A stretch of DNA of 20,610 nt from JBKHXU01 sp046565865. GTDB taxonomy: Bacteria > Pseudomonadota > Gammaproteobacteria > Acidiferrobacterales > Sulfurifustaceae. Each line of letters starts with the position of its first letter. Within the stretch, counting starts at the first letter, position 1. Below, piece after piece: positions 1 through 6,926 of this stretch. The translations under genes and the position numbers were made by a program. Under the pieces are notes generated by a model. The model did not search any database, was not told the origin of the DNA, and was given only the letters and a program-made list of their open reading frames with translations. Location of the stretch: the NCBI GenBank assembly GCA_046565865.1, contig JBKHXU010000134.1, positions 1 through 20,610 of the forward strand, given 5' to 3'.

Positions 1-1091
1 CGCGCTATCAGCGTTACAAGCCGGACTTCACGCTCGAATTCGTCGATGCCGATGCCGACCCCGAACGCGTGCGCACCGCGAATGTGCTGCCGGGTGGCGA
101 GGTGTTCTTCGCCTACAAAGGCACCACCGAACGCCTCGCGGTCGGCGCACTCACCGAGGAAGGCATCACCAACGCCATCACCCGCCTCGGGCGCAGCGGC
201 GAGCGCTGGTGGGTGTTCGTCAGCGGCCACGGCGAGCGCAGCCCGGACAAGCAGGCGAACTTCGATCTCTCGAGTTGGGCCACACAATTGCGCGCGCGCG
301 GCATCAAGACGCGCACGCTGGCGCTGGCGGAGAACGCACAAGTCCCGCGCAACACCACGGCACTCGTGATCGCCGGCCCGCGCGTCACGTTCTTGCCCGG
401 CGAGGTCAAGGCGATCGAGGCATACATCAAGAACGGCGGCAATCTGCTGTGGCTCGCCGATCCCGGACCGCTGCACGGACTCGACCGGCTCGCGGAAGCG
501 CTCGGCGTCGAATTCCAGCCGGGCATGATCGTCGATCCGGTAGCGGATAAGCTCGTCGGCGATCCCGCCGCGGTGATCGTGTCGCGCTACACCAATCACC
601 CCGTGGTGAAGAACTTCAGCAACGTGACGGTGTTCCCGCAGGCCGTGGGTCTGAGCGTGCGCGCCCCCGAGGGCTGGAAACAGACGGTGCTGCTCGATAC
701 CAACAACGGCGCCTGGTCCGAGACCGGGCCGGTCATGGGCCAAGTGCAATTCGACAAGGGGCGCGACATCCGCGGCCCGCTCACCCTCGCCGTGGCGCTG
801 ACGCGCGACGTCGAGGGCCGCGAGCAGCGCGTGGTGGTCATCGGCGACGGCGATTTTCTGTCGAATCAGGTGCTCGCCAACGGCGGCAATCTCGAATTCG
901 GCATGAACCTCGCCAACTGGCTGTCGCAGGACGACGCCTACGTCGACATCCCGGTCCAGGCCGCGCGCGACCGCAAGCTCGACATCTCGCCGCGCGCGCG
1001 GCTGATCGTGCGCGACGTGTTCGTGTTCCTGCTGCCGCTGGCGCTGCTCGGCGCCGGGCTCGGCGTCTGGTGGCGCCGCCGCCGACGTTGA
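1..1091 (+). CDS. GldG-like ABC-exporter auxiliary protein, 5' partial
   Basis: The reading frame is open from the left edge (first full codon at position 3), so the start lies outside the window; 362 residues are visible. An internal GTG at 69 is not the true start, because the codons before it already read as family-like protein (EFVDADADPERVR, matching the 'D-P-x-R-V' stretch of GldG proteins). The visible part fits the soluble ABC_transp_aux domain of gliding-motility-type ABC exporters (VFVSGHGER, LVIAGPR, GGNLLWLADPG, VVVIGDGDFLSNQ). It ends in one C-terminal membrane helix (FVFLLPLALLGAGLGVWW) and an arginine-rich tail. The TGA stop overlaps the ATG of the next gene by one base (TGATG), so the two are probably translationally coupled. 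The permease and ATPase genes are expected just upstream. The transported substrate is unknown. Confidence 0.85.
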   Translation, partial: RYQRYKPDFTLEFVDADADPERVRTANVLPGGEVFFAYKGTTERLAVGALTEEGITNAITRLGRSGERWWVFVSGHGERSPDKQANFDLSSWATQLRARGIKTRTLALAENAQVPRNTTALVIAGPRVTFLPGEVKAIEAYIKNGGNLLWLADPGPLHGLDRLAEALGVEFQPGMIVDPVADKLVGDPAAVIVSRYTNHPVVKNFSNVTVFPQAVGLSVRAPEGWKQTVLLDTNNGAWSETGPVMGQVQFDKGRDIRGPLTLAVALTRDVEGREQRVVVIGDGDFLSNQVLANGGNLEFGMNLANWLSQDDAYVDIPVQAARDRKLDISPRARLIVRDVFVFLLPLALLGAGLGVWWRRRRR

Positions 1092-1945
1092 TGAAGAGCC
1101 GCTGGCTGCTCAATCTCGCGCTGTTGCTGCTGGTGGTGGCGCTGGCGCTGTTCGCCTGGTATCGCAGCAACGAGCAGAGCGTCGATAGCCGCGCGCGCCT
1201 GACCGCGCTCGCCGCGAGCGACATCACCCGCATCGGTGTGGAGCATCCGCCGCGCGCGCCGCTGGAGCTTGAACGCACCGCGAGCGGCTGGCGCATGCTG
1301 CAGCCGGTGAAAGCCCGCGCCAACGGCTTCGCCGTCGACAACCTGCTGCGTCTCGCCAGCGCGCCCATCGAGACCACGCTCGCATCGCCGGGTGAACCGG
1401 CGCGCTATGGGTTGGCGCCGCCGACGCTGACGGTGCGATTCAATGACACCGCCATCGGGTTCGGCCAGATGCATCCGCTGAAGGACTGGCACTATGTCGG
1501 CGTCGGCGCGGCGGTGCACCTCATCGGCAGTCGCTACTACGCGTACGCGGTCGCACCGCACAACAACTACATCGACTCGCGCCTCATTGAGGCGGACCGC
1601 ACGCTGGTGGCGCTGGCGCTATCCGGTTTTCGCGTGCAGCGCGAGGGCGACGGCTGGAAGCGCATGCCGGAAAATAAAAATCTGTCGAGTGATCGCATCA
1701 ACGATTTCATCGAAGAGTGGCGCAACGCGCGCGCGCTTTCGGTCGAGCGCTATAGCGGCCGCGCGGTATTGGAACGCGTGGAGCTGAAGTTCGCCGGCGC
1801 CGACGGCAAGGCCGAGACGCTCGTGCTCGGCGTGCTCGCGCGCAAACCGGAGCTGGTGCTGTATCGCGCCGACGAGGGCCTCGAATATCACTTCCCCGAA
1901 GAGACCGGTACGCGGCTGCTGACGCTGAACGCCAATCCACCGTAG
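1091..1945 (+). CDS. DUF4340 domain membrane-anchored protein
   Basis: A 284-residue protein starting at the ATG that overlaps the preceding stop. An earlier in-frame codon at 1070 would add seven residues lying inside the GldG-like gene and is less likely. Residues about 4-24 form an N-terminal membrane anchor (LLNLALLLLVVALALFAWY). The rest is predicted periplasmic and resembles DUF4340: repeated beta-rich segments such as ITRIGVEHP, GWRMLQPVKARANGFAVDNLL, YGLAPPTLTVRF and SDRINDFIEEWRNARAL. DUF4340 proteins are regularly encoded beside GldG-like exporters, as here, and are presumed to be part of that envelope complex. The molecular role is not established. The stop is one base before the mutM ATG, so the three genes read as one operon. 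Confidence 0.82.
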   Translation: MKSRWLLNLALLLLVVALALFAWYRSNEQSVDSRARLTALAASDITRIGVEHPPRAPLELERTASGWRMLQPVKARANGFAVDNLLRLASAPIETTLASPGEPARYGLAPPTLTVRFNDTAIGFGQMHPLKDWHYVGVGAAVHLIGSRYYAYAVAPHNNYIDSRLIEADRTLVALALSGFRVQREGDGWKRMPENKNLSSDRINDFIEEWRNARALSVERYSGRAVLERVELKFAGADGKAETLVLGVLARKPELVLYRADEGLEYHFPEETGTRLLTLNANPP

Positions 1946-1946
1946 C

Positions 1947-2762
1947 ATGCCGGAGTTGCCCGAGGTCGAAACCACCCGCCGCGGCCTCGCGCCGCACGTC
2001 GTCGGCAAGCGTGTGGCGCGCGTGGTAGTGCGCAACGCGCGTCTGCGCTGGCGCGTACCGAAATCGTTGGCGCAGGCGTTGCCCGGGCAAACTATCCGCA
2101 CGCTCACGCGCCGCGCAAAGTATCTTTTGTTCGCCACCGATGCCGGCACGGTGATCGTACATCTCGGCATGTCCGGCAGCTTGCGCCTGGCGCCGGCGAC
2201 CGCGGCGCCCGGCAAGTTCGATCACGTCGATCTCGTATTGGACGACGGCTGGTGCCTGCGCCTGCGCGACCCGCGTCGCTTCGGCGCCGTGCTCTGGACC
2301 GAGGCCGATCCCGCAACGCATAAGCTGCTGGCCGACATCGGCCCCGAACCGCTCGGGCCGGGCTTCGATGCCGATTATCTGCACGCCCGCACCCGCGGGC
2401 GCCAGCGGGCAATCCGCGACTTTCTGCTCGACGGGACCATCGTCGCCGGCATCGGCAACATCTACGCCAACGAGGCGCTGCACGCCGCCGGTATCCGCCC
2501 CAGCCGCCCGGCCGGCCGCCTGTCCCGCGCGGAGGCCACGCGCCTGGCCCAGGCGCTGCGGGCGACGCTAAACCGAACCATTAAGGCCGGGGGCACCACA
2601 TTGCGCGACTTCCGGGGCGGGGATGACCAGCCGGGATACTTTCAGCTGGCGCTCAAGGTCTACGGGCGTGGCGGTGAACCCTGCCCGGCCTGCGGTACCC
2701 CGGTGCGCCTGCTGCGCCAGGGCCAGCGGTCGGCGTTTTACTGCCGCCGCTGCCAAACTTAA
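1947..2762 (+). CDS. mutM: Formamidopyrimidine-DNA glycosylase
   Basis: A 271-residue bifunctional base-excision-repair enzyme that removes 8-oxoguanine and formamidopyrimidines and nicks the abasic site. The N-terminus PELPEVET is diagnostic: Pro2 is the Schiff-base nucleophile and Glu3 the acid. Lys58 (RRAKYLLF) corresponds to the conserved active-site lysine. The helix-two-turn-helix segment includes GIGNIYANEALHAAGI. The C-terminal zinc finger has Cys246, Cys249, Cys266 and Cys269 (CPAC...CRRC). Length is normal (E. coli 269). It starts one base after the DUF4340 stop, an unusual operon partner, so the link is probably transcriptional only. Its TAA stop (2760-2762) shares its last two bases with the outer arm of the palindromic repeat that follows. 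Confidence 0.97.
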   Translation: MPELPEVETTRRGLAPHVVGKRVARVVVRNARLRWRVPKSLAQALPGQTIRTLTRRAKYLLFATDAGTVIVHLGMSGSLRLAPATAAPGKFDHVDLVLDDGWCLRLRDPRRFGAVLWTEADPATHKLLADIGPEPLGPGFDADYLHARTRGRQRAIRDFLLDGTIVAGIGNIYANEALHAAGIRPSRPAGRLSRAEATRLAQALRATLNRTIKAGGTTLRDFRGGDDQPGYFQLALKVYGRGGEPCPACGTPVRLLRQGQRSAFYCRRCQT

Positions 2763-2878
2763 CAGGGTGTGTCATTGCGGGGGCCCGAAAGCGACGAAGC
2801 AATCTTCCAACCCATTGATCCTGCGTTACACAGATTGCTTCGCTTCGCTCGCAATGACAATAAGTTGAACACCCTGTT
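2761..2878. repeat. 118-bp palindromic intergenic repeat (MITE/REP-like)
   Basis: Outer arms AACAGGGTGT (2761-2770) and ACACCCTGTT (2869-2878) are exact reverse complements. Inside them are GTCATTGCG (2771-2779) and CGCAATGAC (2850-2858), and then GAAGCAATCT and AGATTGCTTC. The inner arms belong to the very common 'GTCATTGCGAGCGAAGCGAAGCAATC' type of bacterial palindrome, recognisable by its translated shadow HCERSEAI. The arms are imperfect: the left one carries extra bases (GGGGCCCGAAAGCGAC). No transposase is encoded, so it would be mobilised in trans if mobile. It may also act as a transcriptional or mRNA-stabilising hairpin for mutM. It separates mutM from the AP2-like remnant. Confidence 0.85.
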
Positions 2879-2879
2879 G

Positions 2880-3213
2880 TACAACGAGCCTCGGGACCGC
2901 GGGCGCGGCACGCAAGCTCCTTCGCACGCCGCTCGCCGTATCGCCCCACCCCGGCGATGCCAGAGGTGTTCGTACGCCGTCTCTGGCTGCGGCGCCAAAG
3001 CCGATCGGCGGCTTGCCCGTCGATCAATATTGCGTCGCGGCAACGGATGGCTGCCTTGAGCGCCGGCGCCTTGCCGCCGTACTGCCGATCGTTAAAACGA
3101 CGTGTCGTAACCTAGTTCCGGCGCCGTACTTTCACGACCCAGGCGCGTTCGCGCTTTGCCGGGTAGTTGCGGCGATGGGGAACATGATTCTGTGGAAGGC
3201 CACCGTTTAGACG
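2880..3213 (-). pseudogene. Degenerate AP2-like DNA-binding domain gene
   Basis: Reading the minus strand from 3213 in one frame gives segments typical of bacterial AP2-like proteins: RRNYPAKRERAWVVKVRRRN, then a TAG stop (3114-3112), then VTTRRFNDRQYGGKAPALK and AAIRCRDAIL. After a linker comes RRRTNTSGIAGVGRYG, the start of a second AP2-like domain, joined directly to YGERRAKELACRAR, which looks like the end of such a domain. About forty middle residues are therefore missing. There is no ATG, GTG or TTG in the frame between the conserved start and the upstream stop at 3237-3235. The 3' end runs into the palindromic repeat. Intact relatives are small proteins with two AP2-like modules, often horizontally carried. 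The assignment rests on remembered family motifs; identity of the domain is likely, function is lost. Confidence 0.7.
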
Positions 3214-3234
3214 CCACTCCGGAGCTTGATGATC

Positions 3235-3630
3235 CTAGGGAACCGACTTGGGCTTAAATAAATCGTCACACGTATCGCAAGCGAAATACTCGGTCACGTT
3301 GCCGCAGGCGATGTGGCCGGTCGCTCCGGCGCGAATTTCCCAGTTGCAGGAATTTTGTTTGTATTTCAGTGTGCCTTCGATGTAGCACGGGGCGTAGTTG
3401 TAGTAGTCATGCAAGGTACGGCGGTCGACGCGCCTTGCGTGCGTAAAAAATTCTTTGGCCTGACTGTGACTGAGATCGACATCCGCGGGGCGGCACTGCT
3501 GCATGTCGTCGGAGTGAAAGTCGGCGACATAGACATCGGTAATGGCGCGCGTGTCGAAGGCCGAGGTGGCGCAGGAGGCCAGCACGAACACCGATGCGAG
3601 ACACACGGCGGCCGGTCGTCTTATTTCCAT
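3235..3630 (-). CDS. Cysteine-rich lipoprotein, candidate immunity partner of the adjacent amidase
   Basis: A 131-residue protein with a signal sequence (residues 1-19) ending in a lipobox, LASC, so Cys20 should be lipidated and the mature protein exposed to the periplasm. Six further cysteines in the mature part (QQC, APC, NSC, IAC, FAC, DTC) suggest disulfides, in keeping with that location. I recognise no named family. The ATG (3630-3628) lies inside the end of the amidase gene, overlapping it by 10 nt and without a clear Shine-Dalgarno, which indicates translational coupling. The layout (muralytic enzyme without signal peptide, then a small envelope protein) is that of known effector-immunity pairs, and this is an inference. 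It could instead be an unrelated lipoprotein. GC content looks lower than in the flanking housekeeping genes. Confidence 0.75.
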   Translation of the reverse strand: MEIRRPAAVCLASVFVLASCATSAFDTRAITDVYVADFHSDDMQQCRPADVDLSHSQAKEFFTHARRVDRRTLHDYYNYAPCYIEGTLKYKQNSCNWEIRAGATGHIACGNVTEYFACDTCDDLFKPKSVP

Positions 3631-4223
3631 ACGGCGCTACTCGCTTCGTCCGGATGTTTGTACGAAACCTCGGGGTGTCGGTAGACGTCACGGGACGTCA
3701 AATTGAAGTGGTTATACAGCTCACCGATCAACCATTGCAGCGACAGATTTTGCAGCGGTGTTACGGACTCGTAGGCCTTTGCGTCGATGCTGGCACCGAC
3801 CAACTCGATGCCGATGGAGTCGGCATTGACGGGGTAGCGATCCGGGTATGATTTTTGGCGTTCGTGGGCGTCAATGGCCTTGATCTGTTGGGTCCAGGAC
3901 ATAGCGAGCATCTTGGCCATGTTCGCGCTATGGCAGTTGTTCTTGTTTACGGCGAGACATTTGGATTTGATCAAACGGCCGACGTGGTAGCAGCGCATGT
4001 GCAGGCTGGCGGTTTGGTATATCAGTCCGTTCTTGTCGATCAGGAAGTGGGCACCGTTACCGCCCATCCGATAGCTGTTAAACGTGTGCTTGAGGCTCGG
4101 TGCATCGGTTTGATGGAGGACGATCGCATGGACGCCGGTTAGCTTTCCGTGTTCGATCGATGGAAAGCGCTGTTGGATCACTCTAGCGTTAACGAGCATC
4201 CCGTCTTTGTTGATCGTAGACAT
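3621..4223 (-). CDS. N-acetylmuramoyl-L-alanine amidase (amidase_2/PGRP fold), effector-like
   Basis: A 200-residue protein made almost entirely of one amidase_2/PGRP domain, expected to cleave the bond between MurNAc and the stem peptide in peptidoglycan. Likely zinc ligands and active-site residues are His37 in AIVLHQTD and His183/His190 in YRHPEVSYKHPDEAS. GAHFLIDKNGLIYQTAS (from residue 57) and DSIGIELVG (Glu140) are the other conserved family stretches. No signal peptide or membrane segment precedes the domain, so the enzyme would need a secretion system or lysis to reach a cell wall. The opening MSTINKDGMLVNARVIQQRF resembles amidases I associate with type VI secretion. The ATG is preceded by GGAG with 7 nt spacing (4234-4231). 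A lipoprotein gene overlaps its end. A phage-lysin origin is the main alternative. Confidence 0.88.
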   Translation of the reverse strand: MSTINKDGMLVNARVIQQRFPSIEHGKLTGVHAIVLHQTDAPSLKHTFNSYRMGGNGAHFLIDKNGLIYQTASLHMRCYHVGRLIKSKCLAVNKNNCHSANMAKMLAMSWTQQIKAIDAHERQKSYPDRYPVNADSIGIELVGASIDAKAYESVTPLQNLSLQWLIGELYNHFNLTSRDVYRHPEVSYKHPDEASSAVWK

Positions 4224-4624
4224 CTCGTTTCTCCGTGCTTACCGCATGTGTCGGCATGGCAGCGCAGGAGGAACGAGTCCGCCCCGTGAAATTGGGAAAA
4301 TAAGGGTATCGCTATTGCAGGGCATCTCCCTACGTCCCTTGCCTTTGAGCCTTTGATATCTTTAGACAATGCCGGTTGATTCTACTCTTTGGGGGAAATG
4401 GGAATCCACTCGCGATGGGGTTATTTGCCCTAGCCGGCTTAGACTTTACCTAAGGCGCCCGCCATTCCCGTAAGCCCGGCCGATCGCCTGGGGGCAGGGT
4501 ATCCTTAAAAACAATGGACTTTCGCCGCATCCTGCTAGACTCAATAATAGGAATAGGAGTCGCTGCCAAACGGCTGATTTGTTTCGCCTCCACCACCCAT
4601 AAGACTAAACCCCACGAGGGAGCC
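4224..4624. other. Intergenic region between divergent amidase and dynamin-like genes
   Basis: About 400 bases with lower GC than the surroundings. It should hold both divergent promoters, but I cannot place them confidently. On the plus strand AATAAT (4543-4548) is a possible -10 box without a good -35. On the minus strand only the GGAG ribosome site just ahead of the amidase ATG is clear. An in-frame ATG at 4514 would extend the dynamin-like protein by 37 residues that do not look like family sequence. No RNA gene or repeat was recognised. Confidence 0.4.
4616..4622 (+). promoter_or_regulatory. Ribosome binding site deciding the dynamin-like start
   Basis: GAGGGAG just upstream of the ATG at 4625. 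It supports this start over the ATG at 4514, which has no comparable purine-rich site. Confidence 0.6.
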
Positions 4625-6592
4625 ATGACCCATCCGGGACTGGAACAGCGTTTCGAAATTTACACCGACTGGCGCGAAGGGCTGGCCAAGGCCGTTGGCG
4701 AATTGAAAGCGTGGCTGGCGCAGCAGGAGCTGTCCGATACCCAGATCGACCAACGCCTAGAGCAGGTGCTGGCGACGCTGCGCGACGACAAACTGTACAT
4801 CGCCTTCGTTGCCGAGTTCTCGCGCGGCAAGTCGGAGTTGATCAACGCCATCTTCTTCGCCCAGTACGGCGCGCGCATACTGCCCTCGAGTGCGGGCCGC
4901 ACGACAATGTGCCCGACCGAACTGATGCACGATCGCGGCCGACCGGCGTCGCTCAAGCTGCTGCCGATCGAGACGCGCAAGACCGGCACCACCATCGCCG
5001 AGTTCCGCGGTTTCCCCGAGGAGTGGACCGAGATTCCGCTCGATACGCGCACGCCGGAGGCGATGACCGCGGCGTTGACGCATATCACCGAAGTGACGCT
5101 GGTCGACCGCGAGACGGCGCAGGCGTTGGCGCTGCATATCGCCGACGACGAGACCCAGATCGGCATGCGCGTCACCGACGACGGCAAGGTCGAGATCCCG
5201 AAATGGCGGCACGCCATCATCAATCTGCCGCACCCGCTGCTGGATCAGGGCGTAGTCATCCTCGATACGCCGGGCTTAAATGCGCTCGGCTCGGAGCCCG
5301 AGCTCACGCTCAATCTGCTGCCCAGCGCGCATGCGGTACTGTTCATCCTCGCCGCCGATACCGGCGTCACCAAGTCCGATATCCAGGTGTGGCACGACCA
5401 CATCGGGGCGGCGAAAGATTCGAACAATCGCGGCCGGCTGGTGGTGCTGAACAAGATCGACGGCCTGTGGGACGAACTGCGCGACTGGGACGAGGTGCAG
5501 CGCGAGATCGATCGCCAAATCCGCGACACTGCCGAGATCCTGAACATCCCCGACACCAACGTGTATCCGGTGTCGGCGCAAAAGGCGCTGCTCGGCAAGA
5601 TTCGCGGCGATAAGGAGATCCTCGAGCGCTCGCGCATCGAGCTGCTCGAAGCGGCGCTGGCGAACGAACTGGTGCCCGCCAAGCGCGAGATCGTGCGCGA
5701 CAACTTGCGCGAGGATATGGACTACGTCATCCAATCCATGCGCCAACTCATCAAACAACGCCTCGCCGGCGCGCAGGAACATCTCGACGAGCTCGGCGGG
5801 CTTACCGGGAAGAACTTCGACGTCATCGAACACATGATGAAGAAGGTCAAGACCGACAAAGAGGTGTTCGAGAAGAGCCTGCAGCGGTTCCAGGCGACGC
5901 GCAGCATTTTCTCGCAGCAGACGAACGTGTTGTACACGCACCTCAACATCAAGAATTTGGACGCACTCATCGCCCAGACCAAGCGCGACATGGAAATCAG
6001 CATGACCACCGCCGGGCTCAAGGGCTGCATGCAGAACTTCTTCGCCCAGGCGCACCAGACCATGGAGACTGTGGCCAAGCAGGCGACCGAGATCAAGGAA
6101 ATGATGGAAGGTGTGTACCGCAAGTTCCAGGAGGAGTACGGGCTGGCGAACGTCAAGCCCGGCGGCTTCTCGGTGACGCGCTATCTACGCGAGATCAAAC
6201 GGCTCGAGGCCAAGCACGAACAGTTCATGAAGGGGTTGTCACTCGTGTTCACCGAGCAGCAGGTGCTGACGCGCAAGTTCTTCGAATCGTCAGTGGCGAA
6301 GGTGCGCGCCATCTTCCGCATGGCGAATCGCGACGCCGACGGCTGGCTCAAGACCATCATGTCGCCCATGGAGTCGCAGGTGCGCGAGCATCAGATTCTG
6401 CTGCGCCGGCGCCTGGAGTCCATCAAGCAAATCCACAAAGCGACCGACACCCTGTCCGGGCGCGTCGCCGAGCTGAACCAGATCCGCGAATCGGTGTTGG
6501 AGCAGGAACGCGGTTTGGAAAAACGCGTGCGCGCCATCGCCGGGCTACTCGATACCACGGCCGGCACGCAGTCAGACGCCCTCGCGGGCTGA
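4625..6592 (+). CDS. Dynamin-family GTPase
   Basis: A 655-residue large GTPase of the bacterial dynamin-like group. The G domain shows a P-loop AEFSRGKS (residues 63-70; alanine replaces the usual first glycine), switch threonines in GRTTMCPTEL (about 92-101), DTPGL (214-218) and NKID (276-279). Inside the G domain, between G2 and G3, is an insert of roughly 110 residues. After about residue 340 the protein is mostly long charged helices with coiled-coil character (NLREDMDYVIQSMRQLIKQR, KRVRAIAGLL near the end), as in the stalk/assembly region of dynamins. No signal peptide or clear transmembrane segment is seen. Members are thought to act on membranes in the cytoplasm, but the role of this subgroup is unknown. 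It stands alone on its strand between an accessory patch and the ggt operon, and ends at a strong hairpin. Confidence 0.9.
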   Translation: MTHPGLEQRFEIYTDWREGLAKAVGELKAWLAQQELSDTQIDQRLEQVLATLRDDKLYIAFVAEFSRGKSELINAIFFAQYGARILPSSAGRTTMCPTELMHDRGRPASLKLLPIETRKTGTTIAEFRGFPEEWTEIPLDTRTPEAMTAALTHITEVTLVDRETAQALALHIADDETQIGMRVTDDGKVEIPKWRHAIINLPHPLLDQGVVILDTPGLNALGSEPELTLNLLPSAHAVLFILAADTGVTKSDIQVWHDHIGAAKDSNNRGRLVVLNKIDGLWDELRDWDEVQREIDRQIRDTAEILNIPDTNVYPVSAQKALLGKIRGDKEILERSRIELLEAALANELVPAKREIVRDNLREDMDYVIQSMRQLIKQRLAGAQEHLDELGGLTGKNFDVIEHMMKKVKTDKEVFEKSLQRFQATRSIFSQQTNVLYTHLNIKNLDALIAQTKRDMEISMTTAGLKGCMQNFFAQAHQTMETVAKQATEIKEMMEGVYRKFQEEYGLANVKPGGFSVTRYLREIKRLEAKHEQFMKGLSLVFTEQQVLTRKFFESSVAKVRAIFRMANRDADGWLKTIMSPMESQVREHQILLRRRLESIKQIHKATDTLSGRVAELNQIRESVLEQERGLEKRVRAIAGLLDTTAGTQSDALAG

Positions 6593-6611
6593 CGCCCACG
6601 CCCCACACGTG

Positions 6612-6650
6612 CCGCACGCCGCCGGGATGCCGGCGGCGTGCGGTTGGTTT
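6612..6650 (+). terminator. Strong terminator hairpin after the dynamin-like gene
   Basis: A perfect 14-bp GC-rich stem (CCGCACGCCGCCGG at 6612-6625 with its exact complement at 6630-6643) and a GATG loop, followed by TTGGTTT. It lies 20 bases after the dynamin-like stop. The T tract is short, so termination is likely rather than certain. On the minus strand no T tract follows. Confidence 0.75.
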
Positions 6651-6926
6651 CCGAACCGATTTACCACAAACCATCTCAAAAATAGCCTTCCCGCTCCGCG
6701 CCGGTTTTGCGGAGCAAGCAGGGAGGCAGAAGATCCCCCCTCCCTTTGGGCCGAGCCCGGGAAGTGCAAACGGTCCGGTGAGGGCATTTGTCAGATGGCT
6801 TGTAGCTCCATAGAGCCATAGGCGTTGCGTTCGCCTTGTGCGACCGTAGCGCCCGCGCCTCGCACACCACACAACGACGGCAGGCGCGTCGTACAGCGAT
6901 TTTTGTCCCGGTCGTGCCGACTAGGC
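6644..6926. other. Gene-free spacer with several small hairpins
   Basis: The spacer between the convergent dynamin-like and ggt genes has no convincing coding sequence. It contains inverted repeats: GCTCCGC/GCGGAGC (6693-6699 and 6709-6715), AGGGAGG/CCTCCCT (6720-6726 and 6739-6745) and ATGGCT/AGCCAT (6795-6800 and 6814-6819). Read on the minus strand, the first hairpin is followed after ten bases by a run of five T, so it may help end the ggt transcript. The stretch ending in CCGGTGAGGG (about 6739-6785) loosely resembles common intergenic repeat units of the 'CCCTCACCC...CCCTCTCCC' kind. Confidence 0.4.

Noticed and set aside
2769..3059. Short open frames on both strands in the mutM-lipoprotein spacer
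   Set aside because: They read through the palindromic repeat (HCERSEAI-type shadow) and the decayed AP2-like gene; none looks like an intact protein.
4178..4369. 63-codon minus-strand frame upstream of and overlapping the amidase start
   Set aside because: No ribosome site or family resemblance, and it overlaps the conserved amidase N-terminus in another frame.
4514..4624. 37-residue N-terminal extension of the dynamin-like protein from the ATG at 4514
   Set aside because: The extension lacks family-like sequence and a ribosome site, whereas GAGGGAG precedes the ATG at 4625.
6609..6821. 70-codon plus-strand frame after the dynamin-like gene
   Set aside because: It begins inside the terminator hairpin, has no ribosome site and no recognisable features.
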